Below, piece by piece: positions 1-8,443 of a stretch of DNA of 52,281 bases; within the stretch, counting starts at the first letter, position 1, and each line of letters opens with the position of its first letter. The translations under genes and the position numbers were made by a program. The DNA is taken from positions 1 through 52,281 of the forward strand of contig CAITJH010000037.1 of the NCBI GenBank assembly GCA_903892635.1, read 5' to 3'. The notes under the pieces were generated by a model, which worked only from the letters and a program-made list of their open reading frames with translations, was not told where the DNA came from and made no database searches. This stretch comes from an uncultured Actinomycetes bacterium (GTDB lineage Bacteria > Actinomycetota > Actinomycetes > S36-B12 > UBA5976).

Positions 1-649
1 AAGTTGCGACTGAACTGACGGCGATTTCCACACCACCATTAAGTACCTTGAATGCTGATGCCGGCGCTGTATAGCCACCGGTCGATAACAAAACAGGCGA
101 GGTCCCAGATGTGTAAGTTAAGACAACTGTTGTACCGGCCGGTGGAACGGAAATGGTTGACAATGCCGGAATTGCCGAACTGTTTGTGACGGTCTTATTC
201 GTAAATGAAATTGCGTCCACACCATTTAAATCTTGAATTGCATTATTGGTCGTGGCGGGGTCAGAAGTTGGAGCAACGTACGAGACTGTTACGGTCTTGC
301 CTTTTTCAATGGGCTTATCCAACGTCAGCACGACTGTGAGACCAGAAATTGAAACGCTACTGACTGCGGTCGGTGAGCCAGCGCCCGCGATTGTGAAGGC
401 GGTTGGAAGGGCGGTTGTTGTACCTAGGGTTGCAGTTGTTGCCGTGTATGTAACTGAAATTTTTGTACCAGCAGCATCAAGTGTTGCAGCTGATGCATTA
501 ATGGTTGCAGAAGCCCTCGCAAATTTTAAGTTCGATGTTTGATCGACGAAAACGAATGTTGCACTGAGTAAAGATATGGACAGAATCATGCTCAGCGCGC
601 GACTACGAGACGGACGTTGCCGTTTTCGCACCACAGCGCGACTGACCAT
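1..649 (-). CDS. Secreted SwmB-repeat (Ig-like) protein, 5' part only
   Basis: The reverse strand is open from an ATG at 649 to the left edge, giving 216 codons without a stop, so the gene continues outside the window. The N-terminus is basic (KRQRPSRSRA) and is followed by a hydrophobic stretch (SMILSISLLSATFVFV), as in a signal peptide or signal anchor. The rest is Thr/Ser/Val/Ala-rich beta-type sequence. A segment containing LTVVLTLDKPIEKGKTVTV, then VSYVAP and a few residues later AIQDLNGVDAISF, fits the SwmB-type repeat known from large cell-surface proteins. A GGGGGAG purine run lies about 12 nt before the ATG. The likely role is a surface adhesin or cell-wall protein; the number of repeats and any anchor cannot be seen. 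Confidence 0.75.
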   Translation of the reverse strand, partial: MVSRAVVRKRQRPSRSRALSMILSISLLSATFVFVDQTSNLKFARASATINASAATLDAAGTKISVTYTATTATLGTTTALPTAFTIAGAGSPTAVSSVSISGLTVVLTLDKPIEKGKTVTVSYVAPTSDPATTNNAIQDLNGVDAISFTNKTVTNSSAIPALSTISVPPAGTTVVLTYTSGTSPVLLSTGGYTAPASAFKVLNGGVEIAVSSVAT

Positions 650-734
650 TGAAATCCGCTCTCCCCCGTGGCAATAAAATTGCCCAGCGTTTGTATTCTC
701 TTTAAATGTAAGGGCGAACTAATGATGGAGTTCT

Positions 735-753
735 AAGTTCACGGGGGTATCCC
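735..753 (-). promoter_or_regulatory. Shared 19-bp element, copy A
   Basis: Read on the minus strand, this is GGGATACCCCCGTGAACTT, lying 85 nt before the start of the secreted repeat protein. A second copy with 17 of 19 identical bases lies at 3333-3351, upstream of the acetyl-CoA hydrolase. The left part (GGGGATACCCC with its neighbouring G) is a near-palindrome and forms a CGGGG/CCCCG hairpin. The adjacent NarL-type response regulator is the obvious candidate binder, but this is inference. Confidence 0.5.
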
Positions 754-824
754 CGCGCAAGTTGAGTGGGAATAAAGTCTGGCGAACATCCCTTGCACTC
801 GAGAGAACAAAACGAGCAACAGTC

Positions 825-2588
825 CTAGGAAACGGCTACAGTAGCGACCAGTTTTGTACCACCTGTATCGCGATTTTCAAGTTTCCATTCGAGACAAAGT
901 TCATTCATGATGTCGCTTCCTAACCCGGTCCCGGTACGTGACGTAAGACCACGACCATCATCAAGAACGCATACTTCAATACCTTGAGAAACCTTCGTTA
1001 GTACAACTGCAACATTCTTGGCATTTCCGTGCTTCGCTGCATTCGACAGACCTTCACGAATAACTTCGGTGACACACTCAACAAGGTGCTCAGAATCGTC
1101 CATCAATGTAGTGGCTGAGAAATCAACATTCCAAGTGATGGTCATCGTGTTTTCCCATACATCATTCAACTGCTCGATCACCTCCGCGAATCGAATGCCA
1201 CTAATGGGCTGTTCCGAGAGACTCCGCATGGCAAGTTCAATGTCGTTTCGCATTTTGTCGATATCGTTTGCAGTTAATTCATTCGATTGCGAAAGTTTGA
1301 TGTTCGCGACAATAAGGGCACTTTGCAGATTTCCATGAAGTGCATACGCCAATCGTCGACGTCGGCTCCAAGCATGCTGACGCAAAATTGATAGCGTCTT
1401 TTCGAGATCTTCCGTTGTGATCTGTAGCTGATTGATAGTCTCAATCCGATTGGCCGTAAGTACCGTGTAGCCAAAATTTCCGAGGCCCAAAAGAAGACCG
1501 ACAATCGCCTCAGCAAAGAGCACCGAGTTCAGCCCCGAAATATCTATTAGGCCATTCAAATTAAGAATTCGAGAACTCACAATAACTACAGGTCCAATAG
1601 ATGCGTAAAAGACGCACACAAATACACCTGCAGTGACGGTGCTAAGCGTTCTTTGCCCTAGTAAGGCAATCGCAAGATAGATCACTGTTGGGACTGCGAA
1701 TGCGAGGAAAACTAGGAAAGCTATCAAATCTATGCCACTGAGGAAACGTGTTGCTGGCGCAATTTCCAGAGCGATCAAGATGCCAATCGATGTAATTGGA
1801 TGTATCGCTGCTCGTACAGTGATTCGACGCGGTGTCTGAACGCGAAGTATCTTCGGGCGTTCAATAACTACGCTTTCGCTTTCAACTTCTGGTGATTGAG
1901 CAAGGTCCTTACTCATGGGCCTTAGTGAGTTATCGATAAAAGATCGCAGGCCAGCAATGGCTTCAATAACATTGCCACCAAATTTTATTTGCGTGAGAGT
2001 GGCATTCAGTTCAGAAATTTGGAACGTAATATTTTTCTTTACGAAAGATTGCAAATCTGCTGTGATTTCATCGAGCCGAGTCTGCATGTTTTGCTTTAGA
2101 TCAAACAGCAGTACTGACTTCTGTGAAAGTGAATCAATGAGTTGTTGGTGCTGATCAAAGATCGCAATGACAAGGCCAATGAGAAGTGCCATCGGAACAA
2201 GAACTACTGAACCGAAAACAATTCTGTAAAGGTACTTTGGATCAGAAGTGAGACCGGCATTTACCGTGGCACTTCCGATAAATATCCCTCGAAGAGACTG
2301 GCCCAAGATGAGGGCAAACAAAACAGCAAATGGGCGCGAAGATGAAGTTTTTTGGGAAAAGAACACAAGGCGACAAGTTACAAGTGTTAACGCATAAAGG
2401 ACATGGGCTTGAAAAATAATAGAAAACCAGAAAGTGTTTGTTCCACCTAGAAGAATTCGATCCACAAATAGCGGATTCATTGCAGCTGGTATGAGATAGA
2501 TAAGAATAGCTCGAAAGTCAAGCGTTGATTTTCTACCAATGAGCTCCCACATCGAGTTGTCATCTCTGATGCGACTACCAATTGCCAT
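825..2588 (-). CDS. NarL-type membrane sensor histidine kinase
   Basis: A 587-residue kinase. Four hydrophobic helices (about residues 25-143) are followed by a coiled-coil-like stretch (145-200), a second block of about four helices (265-380), and a HisKA_3-like segment RRRRLAYALHGNLQ whose His418 is the expected phosphoacceptor. The C-terminal HATPase domain has the N box (EGLSNAAKHG, about 512-521), G1 (DDGRG, about 543) and G2 (GTGLG, about 553). The 4+4 helix layout with a cytoplasmic coiled coil between blocks is unusual, and no extracellular sensor domain is visible, so the signal may be membrane-related. It lies 7 nt downstream of its response regulator and is probably co-transcribed with it. 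An alternative start is Met13. Confidence 0.88.
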   Translation of the reverse strand: MAIGSRIRDDNSMWELIGRKSTLDFRAILIYLIPAAMNPLFVDRILLGGTNTFWFSIIFQAHVLYALTLVTCRLVFFSQKTSSSRPFAVLFALILGQSLRGIFIGSATVNAGLTSDPKYLYRIVFGSVVLVPMALLIGLVIAIFDQHQQLIDSLSQKSVLLFDLKQNMQTRLDEITADLQSFVKKNITFQISELNATLTQIKFGGNVIEAIAGLRSFIDNSLRPMSKDLAQSPEVESESVVIERPKILRVQTPRRITVRAAIHPITSIGILIALEIAPATRFLSGIDLIAFLVFLAFAVPTVIYLAIALLGQRTLSTVTAGVFVCVFYASIGPVVIVSSRILNLNGLIDISGLNSVLFAEAIVGLLLGLGNFGYTVLTANRIETINQLQITTEDLEKTLSILRQHAWSRRRRLAYALHGNLQSALIVANIKLSQSNELTANDIDKMRNDIELAMRSLSEQPISGIRFAEVIEQLNDVWENTMTITWNVDFSATTLMDDSEHLVECVTEVIREGLSNAAKHGNAKNVAVVLTKVSQGIEVCVLDDGRGLTSRTGTGLGSDIMNELCLEWKLENRDTGGTKLVATVAVS

Positions 2589-2595
2589 AACGAGC

Positions 2596-3264
2596 CTATT
2601 CAGGAGACGTGCTTGTTGGCGTGCTATCGGTTACTGCAGATAACGACAAGAATTTTGCAACTGCAGCAGTACGTGTGTTGTTCTCGGTGTCAGCATTTAC
2701 ACCAATAGCAATATAGGCCCTACGAATTGCATCTTCGACAGCCTTGATTGTTGTTCCACGACTTGCTGCAATTTGAGCATTTGATTGGCCCATAGACATC
2801 AATTTCAGAATTTGAATTTGTTTACGAGTGAGGTGCGCTAGTGGGCGATGCTTATCTAGATCATCGCGAAATTCGCTACCAACATTTCCACGCATTGCAA
2901 TGTCAAGTGCTTCATAGAGTCGCGTCAGATCTGAAAGAGCTGACTTACGCAAATACGCAACGCCAGCGGGAACTTCTTGGGTATCCAATGAGGCAAACCG
3001 CGCATCGGGAAATTGCGTGAGAAAAACAATGCCCGTTTCAGGCGCTTCGTTCAAAATGCTTTGCGCGAGATCAAATCCATTTGGACCCGCGCCAAGATCG
3101 ATATCGAGGACTATGCCATCAGGGTCGCTGTTGCGAAAAGTGCGCTTGGCATCAGCAGCATTACTCGCAGTTTGAACTCGAAAACCTTGGCCTTCTAAAG
3201 CATTTGCGAGTAACTCACGAAGCAATGCATCGTCTTCCACGACGAGCACATATCTCGAGTTCAT
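2596..3264 (-). CDS. NarL/FixJ-family response regulator
   Basis: A 222-residue two-domain regulator. The receiver domain has the acidic pair E10/D11/D12, phosphoacceptor Asp54 (IVLDIDLG), Thr83 and Lys107. The C-terminal LuxR-type HTH (about 145-190) contains LTRKQIQILKLMSMGQSNAQ and the recognition-helix region TTIKAVEDAIRRAY. An AAAGG ribosome-binding site precedes the ATG. It is the first gene of a two-gene operon with the kinase and is divergent from the acetyl-CoA hydrolase gene. The 158-nt space between them holds one copy of the 19-bp element shared with the secreted-protein promoter, so both flanking genes may be targets. Confidence 0.9.
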   Translation of the reverse strand: MNSRYVLVVEDDALLRELLANALEGQGFRVQTASNAADAKRTFRNSDPDGIVLDIDLGAGPNGFDLAQSILNEAPETGIVFLTQFPDARFASLDTQEVPAGVAYLRKSALSDLTRLYEALDIAMRGNVGSEFRDDLDKHRPLAHLTRKQIQILKLMSMGQSNAQIAASRGTTIKAVEDAIRRAYIAIGVNADTENNTRTAAVAKFLSLSAVTDSTPTSTSPE

Positions 3265-3332
3265 TCGAAAGCACCTTTACTTTTTCTTTACCCAAGCCTC
3301 TCGCGATCTGTCCCCAGTGTCAGCCAAATAGC

Positions 3333-3351
3333 GGGTTACCCCTGTGAACTT
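3333..3351 (+). promoter_or_regulatory. Shared 19-bp element, copy B
   Basis: The sequence is GGGTTACCCCTGTGAACTT, 72 nt before the acetyl-CoA hydrolase start and 68 nt before the divergent response-regulator start. It ends 35 nt before a TATAAT -10 box that lacks a good -35, the usual position for an activator site. The internal TACCCCT fits the TACYYMT heptamer known for NarL, but the arrangement of half-sites is different. Confidence 0.5.
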
Positions 3352-3386
3352 TCAAATGCCCGTGAGTCGATCAATTTCGCTCTCCA

Positions 3387-3392
3387 TATAAT
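3387..3392 (+). promoter_or_regulatory. TATAAT -10 box of the acetyl-CoA hydrolase gene
   Basis: A perfect TATAAT lies 31 nt before the ATG at 3424. The region 17 nt upstream (GAGTCG) is a poor -35, which suggests an activator-dependent promoter. Confidence 0.55.
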
Positions 3393-3423
3393 GAGGACAT
3401 CTCCAAATTGAGCGTGGGTAGTC

Positions 3424-4650
3424 ATGAAAAATCTCGATATCAGCAAGATCCACGCAATTACTTCACAATTGCCCGAAAATCCCAGACTGATCGTTTCAGG
3501 CAACTTTGCCACGCCCATGACCCTACTCAAAGCGCTGGATGAATCGATTCCGACTTATCGCATCAACATGTTGAATGCACAAGCCGGAATTCCAACACGC
3601 GAGGGGGTCACTCATGAAACCGCTTTCGTCGGTCCGGGAATGCGAAACAGTGAGTCACTGTCGTACTACCCTGCTCGCTTAAGTTTGCTTCCCCGATTGA
3701 TTCGTACTCACACACCGCCAGATCTTGTAGTGATTCATACGTCACTTCCACGAGCCGGATCAGTGAGCTTGGGAAGTGAAGTAAACATCCTGCCCGCCGC
3801 CATCGAATCTGCGAAGAAACACGGAGCGCTTGTCATCGCTCAAGCAAACCGCAATATGCCATACACGTTTGGCGACTCTGAAATTTCAGTTGATGATATC
3901 GACTACATCATTGAAGTCGAAGAGACTCTTCGCACTAAACCGCAGAATCAATCCACAGATGTTTATTCACAAATTGGATCCCGAATAGCTGAAAAGATCA
4001 AAGATGGTTCAACCCTGCAACTAGGTATCGGTGCAGTTCCAGATGCTGTACTCACACAACTGCTCGATCGACAAAACTTGAGGATCTGGACCGAAATGTT
4101 TAGTGATGGTGTGCTTGCACTACGCGATGCAGGCGCCCTTGATGATCAATCTCATCTTGTTGCCTCTTTTGTCTTCGGATCTGAAGAACTTTACGAGTGG
4201 ATTAACTTGAACCCTCAAGTACGTATGCGGCGAACTGAAATCACTAATAGTTCTGGCAAAATTGCGCAGCAGCCACAAATGGTGAGTATCAATGCGGCTC
4301 TTCAAGTAGACCTTTTCGATCAAGCAAACTCCAGCAGAGTAAACAATCGAATCTATTCTGGTTTTGGCGGAGCAACTGATTTCATCATTGGAGCTTTGAA
4401 CTCACAAGGTGGGTTAGCATTCATGGCACTGCCCTCTTGGCATGAGAAGACAAACACTTCAACAATTGTTCCCAAACTTGTTGAGCCAGTAACCAGTTTT
4501 CAACACAGTTATGTTGTAACCGAACATGGGGCTGCACATTGTGCTGGTGCACCACAGCACATTCAGGCACGCAACATCATCAACTTTGCGGCTCATCCAA
4601 ATGCTCGCGATGAATTATTGAATGCTGCACACGATCTCTACTTGTTCTAG
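3424..4650 (+). CDS. Acetyl-CoA hydrolase / CoA-transferase family protein
   Basis: A 408-residue member of the acetyl-CoA hydrolase/4-hydroxybutyrate CoA-transferase family. The N-terminal half binds CoA. The C-terminal domain has the catalytic glutamate in IWTEMFSDGV (Glu224), the SFVFGSEELYEW and NP-V segments, and the GFGGATDF motif (about 313-320). Members move CoA between acetate, succinate, butyrate or 4-hydroxybutyrate, or hydrolyse acetyl-CoA; the substrate cannot be read from the sequence. An acetyl-CoA synthetase is encoded at 39.8-41.8 kb, so acetate/acetyl-CoA exchange is plausible. The gene stands alone and is divergent from the two-component operon whose regulator may control it. 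Confidence 0.85.
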   Translation: MKNLDISKIHAITSQLPENPRLIVSGNFATPMTLLKALDESIPTYRINMLNAQAGIPTREGVTHETAFVGPGMRNSESLSYYPARLSLLPRLIRTHTPPDLVVIHTSLPRAGSVSLGSEVNILPAAIESAKKHGALVIAQANRNMPYTFGDSEISVDDIDYIIEVEETLRTKPQNQSTDVYSQIGSRIAEKIKDGSTLQLGIGAVPDAVLTQLLDRQNLRIWTEMFSDGVLALRDAGALDDQSHLVASFVFGSEELYEWINLNPQVRMRRTEITNSSGKIAQQPQMVSINAALQVDLFDQANSSRVNNRIYSGFGGATDFIIGALNSQGGLAFMALPSWHEKTNTSTIVPKLVEPVTSFQHSYVVTEHGAAHCAGAPQHIQARNIINFAAHPNARDELLNAAHDLYLF

Positions 4651-4705
4651 CGATTGACCTTATTTCGAAGGCTTGCTGCAACAAGAAATCTTGAAATAAA
4701 AGCGG

Positions 4706-4711
4706 TACGCT
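4706..4711 (+). promoter_or_regulatory. Putative leaderless -10 box of copC
   Basis: TACGCT is followed by exactly 6 nt and the ATG at 4718, with no Shine-Dalgarno sequence, which suggests a transcript starting at the ATG. Just upstream, inverted arms TTATTTC (4660-4666) and GAAATAA (4693-4699) could form a weak terminator for the preceding gene. Confidence 0.4.
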
Positions 4712-4717
4712 GGTGTT

Positions 4718-5260
4718 ATGAGCAAATTTTTCTCGGGAATCTCGTTAGCTGTCGCATTAGTCTTGGGACTCAGTCCCGCTGCCCTAGCTCATACTCAGCT
4801 CGAGAAATCTAATCCAACCGATGGAGCTTCGGTCAATGCACCATTGTCGCGCATTGAACTTACGTTCAGCGAGCCACCACTCATTGACGGAAGCAAAATT
4901 TCCTTGTCAGATTCATCTGGCGCAATAATCCCAACTGGTGATACCGGTCTTGAAGGATCAACGCTTTATGTTCCATGGCCAGATTCAATTACACCTGGAC
5001 TAATAACGATCAACTGGCGAGCTGTTGCTGATGATGGTCACGTTGAAGATGGAACTTTGTCGTTCACCTACTCCGCCGGTGCGACTGACTCTGTTTCGGC
5101 AGTTGCAACTCCACTTGCTATTGCGACGCCAATCGCGATTGCCGAGCCACTTGCCGCAAAGCCAGCAACGTCATCGTCAAAAATAATTCCGATTTCACTG
5201 GGCGTTCTCGTACTCATTGGTGGAGCTTGGGCGGTGACTCGAAAGAAGTCAGGTAACTAA
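4718..5260 (+). CDS. copC: CopC-domain copper-binding protein with C-terminal membrane anchor
   Basis: A 180-residue protein with a signal peptide ending LAA-like before His25 (AALA^HTQLEK). Cleavage there would leave His as the mature N-terminal residue, as in CopC copper sites. The CopC beta-barrel spans about 25-118 and ends in ADDGHVEDGTLSF, where Asp106 and His108 match the usual Cu(II) ligands. An Ala/Pro/Thr linker leads to a membrane helix (about 155-172) and a basic KK tail. It overlaps the next gene (TAATG), a CopD-CtaG fusion, so both probably act in copper uptake or delivery to cytochrome oxidase on the outer face of the membrane. Confidence 0.88.
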   Translation: MSKFFSGISLAVALVLGLSPAALAHTQLEKSNPTDGASVNAPLSRIELTFSEPPLIDGSKISLSDSSGAIIPTGDTGLEGSTLYVPWPDSITPGLITINWRAVADDGHVEDGTLSFTYSAGATDSVSAVATPLAIATPIAIAEPLAAKPATSSSKIIPISLGVLVLIGGAWAVTRKKSGN

Positions 5261-7194
5261 TGCCAAAACTAATTCACCGATTACTCGTCGCAATTATTGC
5301 CAGCATCGCGCTTGTCGTTGGATTAGTAGTTGGAGGCGGACAATGGCATGCCCCAACAGGCGACCTGCCGGATGCAGGTAGAGCCGTCGCTTGGTCACAA
5401 CAACTTTTTCTACTTGTCAGCACATTGCTTGGCATTCGCATCTTAGGTTTGCTCGTCACAATCGGATTTCTTGAACCTGTTGCGCAAGACACTGTGACTC
5501 ATGAGGGCCGTAACACGATTATGCGAGTTGGTCGATTGAGCACTCTTTGGGCAATCGTCAATTTATTACTCGCTGGACTTACGCTCGCGACTGTCCTGGG
5601 TTTGCCTGCGCGACAGGCGTTTACGCCATCGGTATTACGTACTTACCTTTGGTCTCTGCCACCATCACGCAGCTACTTATATACAGCGATATTCGCGATA
5701 GGCATTTCTCTCATTGCACTTGTTTCTGTCAGCCTGAATTCGGTTGCCGTTCTTGTGGCACTCGCTCTTGCAGGAATCATTTCGCCACTGTTGAACAGTC
5801 ACTCTGCATCAGTTGGTGATCACTCACTCGGAATTGCCTCATCAGTGATTCACGGAATCTCAATGGCGTTATGGACTGGCACCTTTTGGGCAATTTTGAA
5901 ATACGTCCGAACTGGTAATGCCGAAATTGTTCGCCGTTATTCAGTGCTTGCGACGTGGGCTGTTGGTGCATTGGTCGCATCTGGTGTTGCTGCTTCTTAC
6001 ACCCGAATGGATGCTATTTCGGATCTTTGGACTTCTGGTTTTGGTCGACTCGTTGTGATCAAAGTAGTTCTGTTTAGCTGTGCTGGATTTTTTGGTCTTA
6101 AAGCTCGCAATGCAATTGCGCAATCACAGAGTGCTGCAAAATTTGGCGCATTTGAAATTAGCTTTCTCAGTCTTGCAATCGGAGTTGGTGTTGCACTCCA
6201 TTCAACACCGCTAAGTCGCGCAGCTGTTGCACTGCCAAGTGCAGCAGAAGAGATTCTTGGCTTTGCTTTTCCACCATCACCTAGTTTTTCTTCCATCGCT
6301 TTGGGCTGGCACCCCGAGTGGATTATTTTGACCGGATCACTCATTGCAGCTGCACTCTATGCAATTGGAGTTACTCGGCTACACAAACAAGCCATTGAAT
6401 GGTCCACGGGTCGAACAGTCTCGTACTTCATTGGCATCAGCATTGTGATTTGGTCAACGTGTGCCGGCGTCGCCAAATATGCAATGGTTTCTTTCGAATG
6501 GCACATGGTTGCGCACATGTGTCTGTCAATGATTGCACCAATTTTTATTGTGCTCGGAATGCCGTTCACGCTCGCTTTGCGTGCACTGCCAGCGAATCAT
6601 GTCGATTCTCATCGCAGTTCACGCGAATGGGTACTTGCTGTACTTCACAGTACGTACGGACGATTTATTACTCAGCCGCTATTCGTTTTATTAGTTTTCA
6701 CATTCGGCTTGTACGGAATGTACTTCACTCCACTTTTTAGCACGTTGATGGCTAGCCATGTCGGTCATCTATTCATGGAGATCCACTTCCTGCTTACAGG
6801 ATTTCTATTTTCATTCATCGTTATTGGTGTTGATCCGTCACCGCGACAAGTTCCTCACCTCGTTCGACTTGTCCTTGTATTGATTGCGATTTCGATCCAC
6901 TCATTCTTTGCAGTTGCGCTCATGCAAATGACAACTCCGATTGGAAATGCTTGGTATTCACAAGTTCGTCCACCATGGATTTCAAACCCATTGTCAGACA
7001 CATACGCCGGTGGCGGTGTTGCTTGGGCAATCGGTGAAGTTCCGTCCTTGCTGCTCATGATGATTGTGGCAGTCCAATGGGCACGTAGTGAAGATCGTGC
7101 TGCCAATCGTTCGGACCGACAAGCCGATCGCGATGGCGATCAAGAGCTCAAGGCCTATAACGAGCGTCTCTCTAAGCTGACGCAACGAGATTAG
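5260..7194 (+). CDS. CopD / CtaG fusion membrane protein (copper import and cytochrome oxidase assembly)
   Basis: A 644-residue polytopic protein. The N-terminal half (about 1-320) has roughly eight or nine helices and a CopD-like copper-resistance region, including HGISMALWTGTFWAIL. The C-terminal half (about 350-620) is a caa3-type CtaG domain with MVAHMCLSMIAPIFIVLGMP and later SHVGHLFMEIHFLLTGFLF, whose His-rich segments probably bind copper. The tail is charged. This fusion is familiar in actinobacteria. Translational coupling with copC through a 1-nt overlap supports a joint role in copper delivery to the cytochrome c oxidase CuB site. Confidence 0.85.
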   Translation: MPKLIHRLLVAIIASIALVVGLVVGGGQWHAPTGDLPDAGRAVAWSQQLFLLVSTLLGIRILGLLVTIGFLEPVAQDTVTHEGRNTIMRVGRLSTLWAIVNLLLAGLTLATVLGLPARQAFTPSVLRTYLWSLPPSRSYLYTAIFAIGISLIALVSVSLNSVAVLVALALAGIISPLLNSHSASVGDHSLGIASSVIHGISMALWTGTFWAILKYVRTGNAEIVRRYSVLATWAVGALVASGVAASYTRMDAISDLWTSGFGRLVVIKVVLFSCAGFFGLKARNAIAQSQSAAKFGAFEISFLSLAIGVGVALHSTPLSRAAVALPSAAEEILGFAFPPSPSFSSIALGWHPEWIILTGSLIAAALYAIGVTRLHKQAIEWSTGRTVSYFIGISIVIWSTCAGVAKYAMVSFEWHMVAHMCLSMIAPIFIVLGMPFTLALRALPANHVDSHRSSREWVLAVLHSTYGRFITQPLFVLLVFTFGLYGMYFTPLFSTLMASHVGHLFMEIHFLLTGFLFSFIVIGVDPSPRQVPHLVRLVLVLIAISIHSFFAVALMQMTTPIGNAWYSQVRPPWISNPLSDTYAGGGVAWAIGEVPSLLLMMIVAVQWARSEDRAANRSDRQADRDGDQELKAYNERLSKLTQRD

Positions 7195-7200
7195 GTGTAG

Positions 7201-7983
7201 CTAAAGAACTCGATCACGCAAGATTGGAAAATCTTTACGCCATTGGTCGGCAAGATTTACATCAACATCCGCATACAAGATCTCTTCATCGTTGCCAGCC
7301 TCAGCGATAATTTCTCCCTTGGGATCAACGATCATTGAGTGCCCACCAAGAATGTAGTCACCATTGCGACCGACTTCATTGCACGCAATAAACCACGCTT
7401 GATTTTCGATTGCACGAGCCTGAATTAACACACGCCAATGATTAATGCGAGGAGTAGGCCAACCGGAACACAACACAAAACTTTGAGCACCATTCGCACA
7501 TTGCGCACGGAAAAGCTCCGGGAACCGTAAGTCGTAACAGGTTGCAATTCCAGCTTTACCAACTGGAGTATCACTTTCAACAATGATGTCGTTGCCACGA
7601 ACCAACATGATTGCTTCACCAGTATCGAAACCAAAAAGGTGAATCTTGCGATAGAACGTCGCGACTGTACCGTCCGGACGAATCAAAAGCGATGTGTTGG
7701 ACAATTTGTCGTTGTCTTGCAACTCAACGAACGATCCGCCATGTAACCAAACATTTGTTTCACGAGCTGTGGCGCACAGCGCCTGCACTAATTCACCGTC
7801 ACGCGACTGGGCGTAAGGCCGAAGCGCTTCGTTGTTAAAGGCCCCAACATTCCACAATTCAGGCAGAACAACTAAATCCGCTTTTCCTTGCTGGGCTCGC
7901 ACCATTGAGAGGACGCGCGAGACGCGATCATTGACAGGCTCGCTGTCTGATACGTCAACTTGAATGAGAGCAACACGGGTCAT
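7201..7983 (-). CDS. Carbon-nitrogen hydrolase (nitrilase superfamily, omega-amidase-like)
   Basis: A 260-residue single-domain nitrilase-fold enzyme with the full catalytic triad: Glu42 (VVLPELWN), Lys113 (FYRKIHLFGFD) and Cys149 (GIATCYDLRFPELFR). The CYDLRFPE form is typical of the Nit2/omega-amidase/YafV branch, which hydrolyses alpha-ketoglutaramate or related omega-amides, so metabolite repair is the best guess. It converges with the CopD-CtaG gene, with 6 nt between stop codons. A TACGCT box 7 nt before the ATG suggests a leaderless transcript. Confidence 0.87.
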   Translation of the reverse strand: MTRVALIQVDVSDSEPVNDRVSRVLSMVRAQQGKADLVVLPELWNVGAFNNEALRPYAQSRDGELVQALCATARETNVWLHGGSFVELQDNDKLSNTSLLIRPDGTVATFYRKIHLFGFDTGEAIMLVRGNDIIVESDTPVGKAGIATCYDLRFPELFRAQCANGAQSFVLCSGWPTPRINHWRVLIQARAIENQAWFIACNEVGRNGDYILGGHSMIVDPKGEIIAEAGNDEEILYADVDVNLADQWRKDFPILRDRVL

Positions 7984-7990
7984 GAGATTA

Positions 7991-7996
7991 AGCGTA
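7991..7996 (-). promoter_or_regulatory. Putative leaderless -10 box of the nitrilase gene
   Basis: On the minus strand TACGCT lies 7 nt before the ATG at 7983 and there is no Shine-Dalgarno sequence. The -35 region is poor. Confidence 0.4.
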
Positions 7997-8008
7997 TTGG
8001 AGAACTAA

Positions 8009-8425
8009 ATATCAAGGACGAGTTTTGCAGATTTACTCTTTGAAACACATGGATACATCAAATGCATTGCACCGCAAAAACTTGATATCATGGCTATACT
8101 CGGTGCTGTCGAACAAGTCATTGATAACTATATTGACAACGCTCTTTCACAGGTTGAACCAAATACAGAAATTACGGTTCTGATCTCATCAACTCATACG
8201 CACGGGTCGGTTCATGTTCTTGATGAAGGTCCAGGAATGTCGGAGCTTGAAATTTCCAAAGCCTTCAATAGATTTTGGCGAGCCACCAGCGATTCGCATG
8301 GTAGCGGACTCGGCCTCGCAATCGTTGAACGCCTTGTCACACTTGGTGGCGGTCACGTTCAATTATCGAATCGACAGCCGCATGGGCTTGATGCACAGGC
8401 CGATTTTCTGCTCAAAAACGCCTAA
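8009..8425 (+). pseudogene. Remnant of a sensor histidine kinase (HATPase domain only)
   Basis: The frame is open from 8009 (after a TAA at 8006-8008) to 8425. It encodes a recognisable HATPase_c domain: an N box in QVIDNYIDNALSQ, G1 (LDEGPGM), an F box (FNRFW) and G2 (GSGLGLAIVERLV). There is no sensor, HAMP or His-containing dimerisation domain, no regulator beside it, and no ribosome-binding site before the only good ATG (8090, which would give 111 residues starting MAILGAVEQV). This looks like the 3' end of a decayed orthodox kinase gene. A free-standing ATPase protein is possible but less likely. Confidence 0.6.
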
Positions 8426-8443
8426 TTGTTTTTGATTTTTACC

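Noticed and set aside
246..542. A 98-residue plus-strand open frame.
   Set aside because: It is antisense to the secreted repeat protein, whose reverse-strand frame has a signal sequence, a ribosome-binding site and SwmB-like content.
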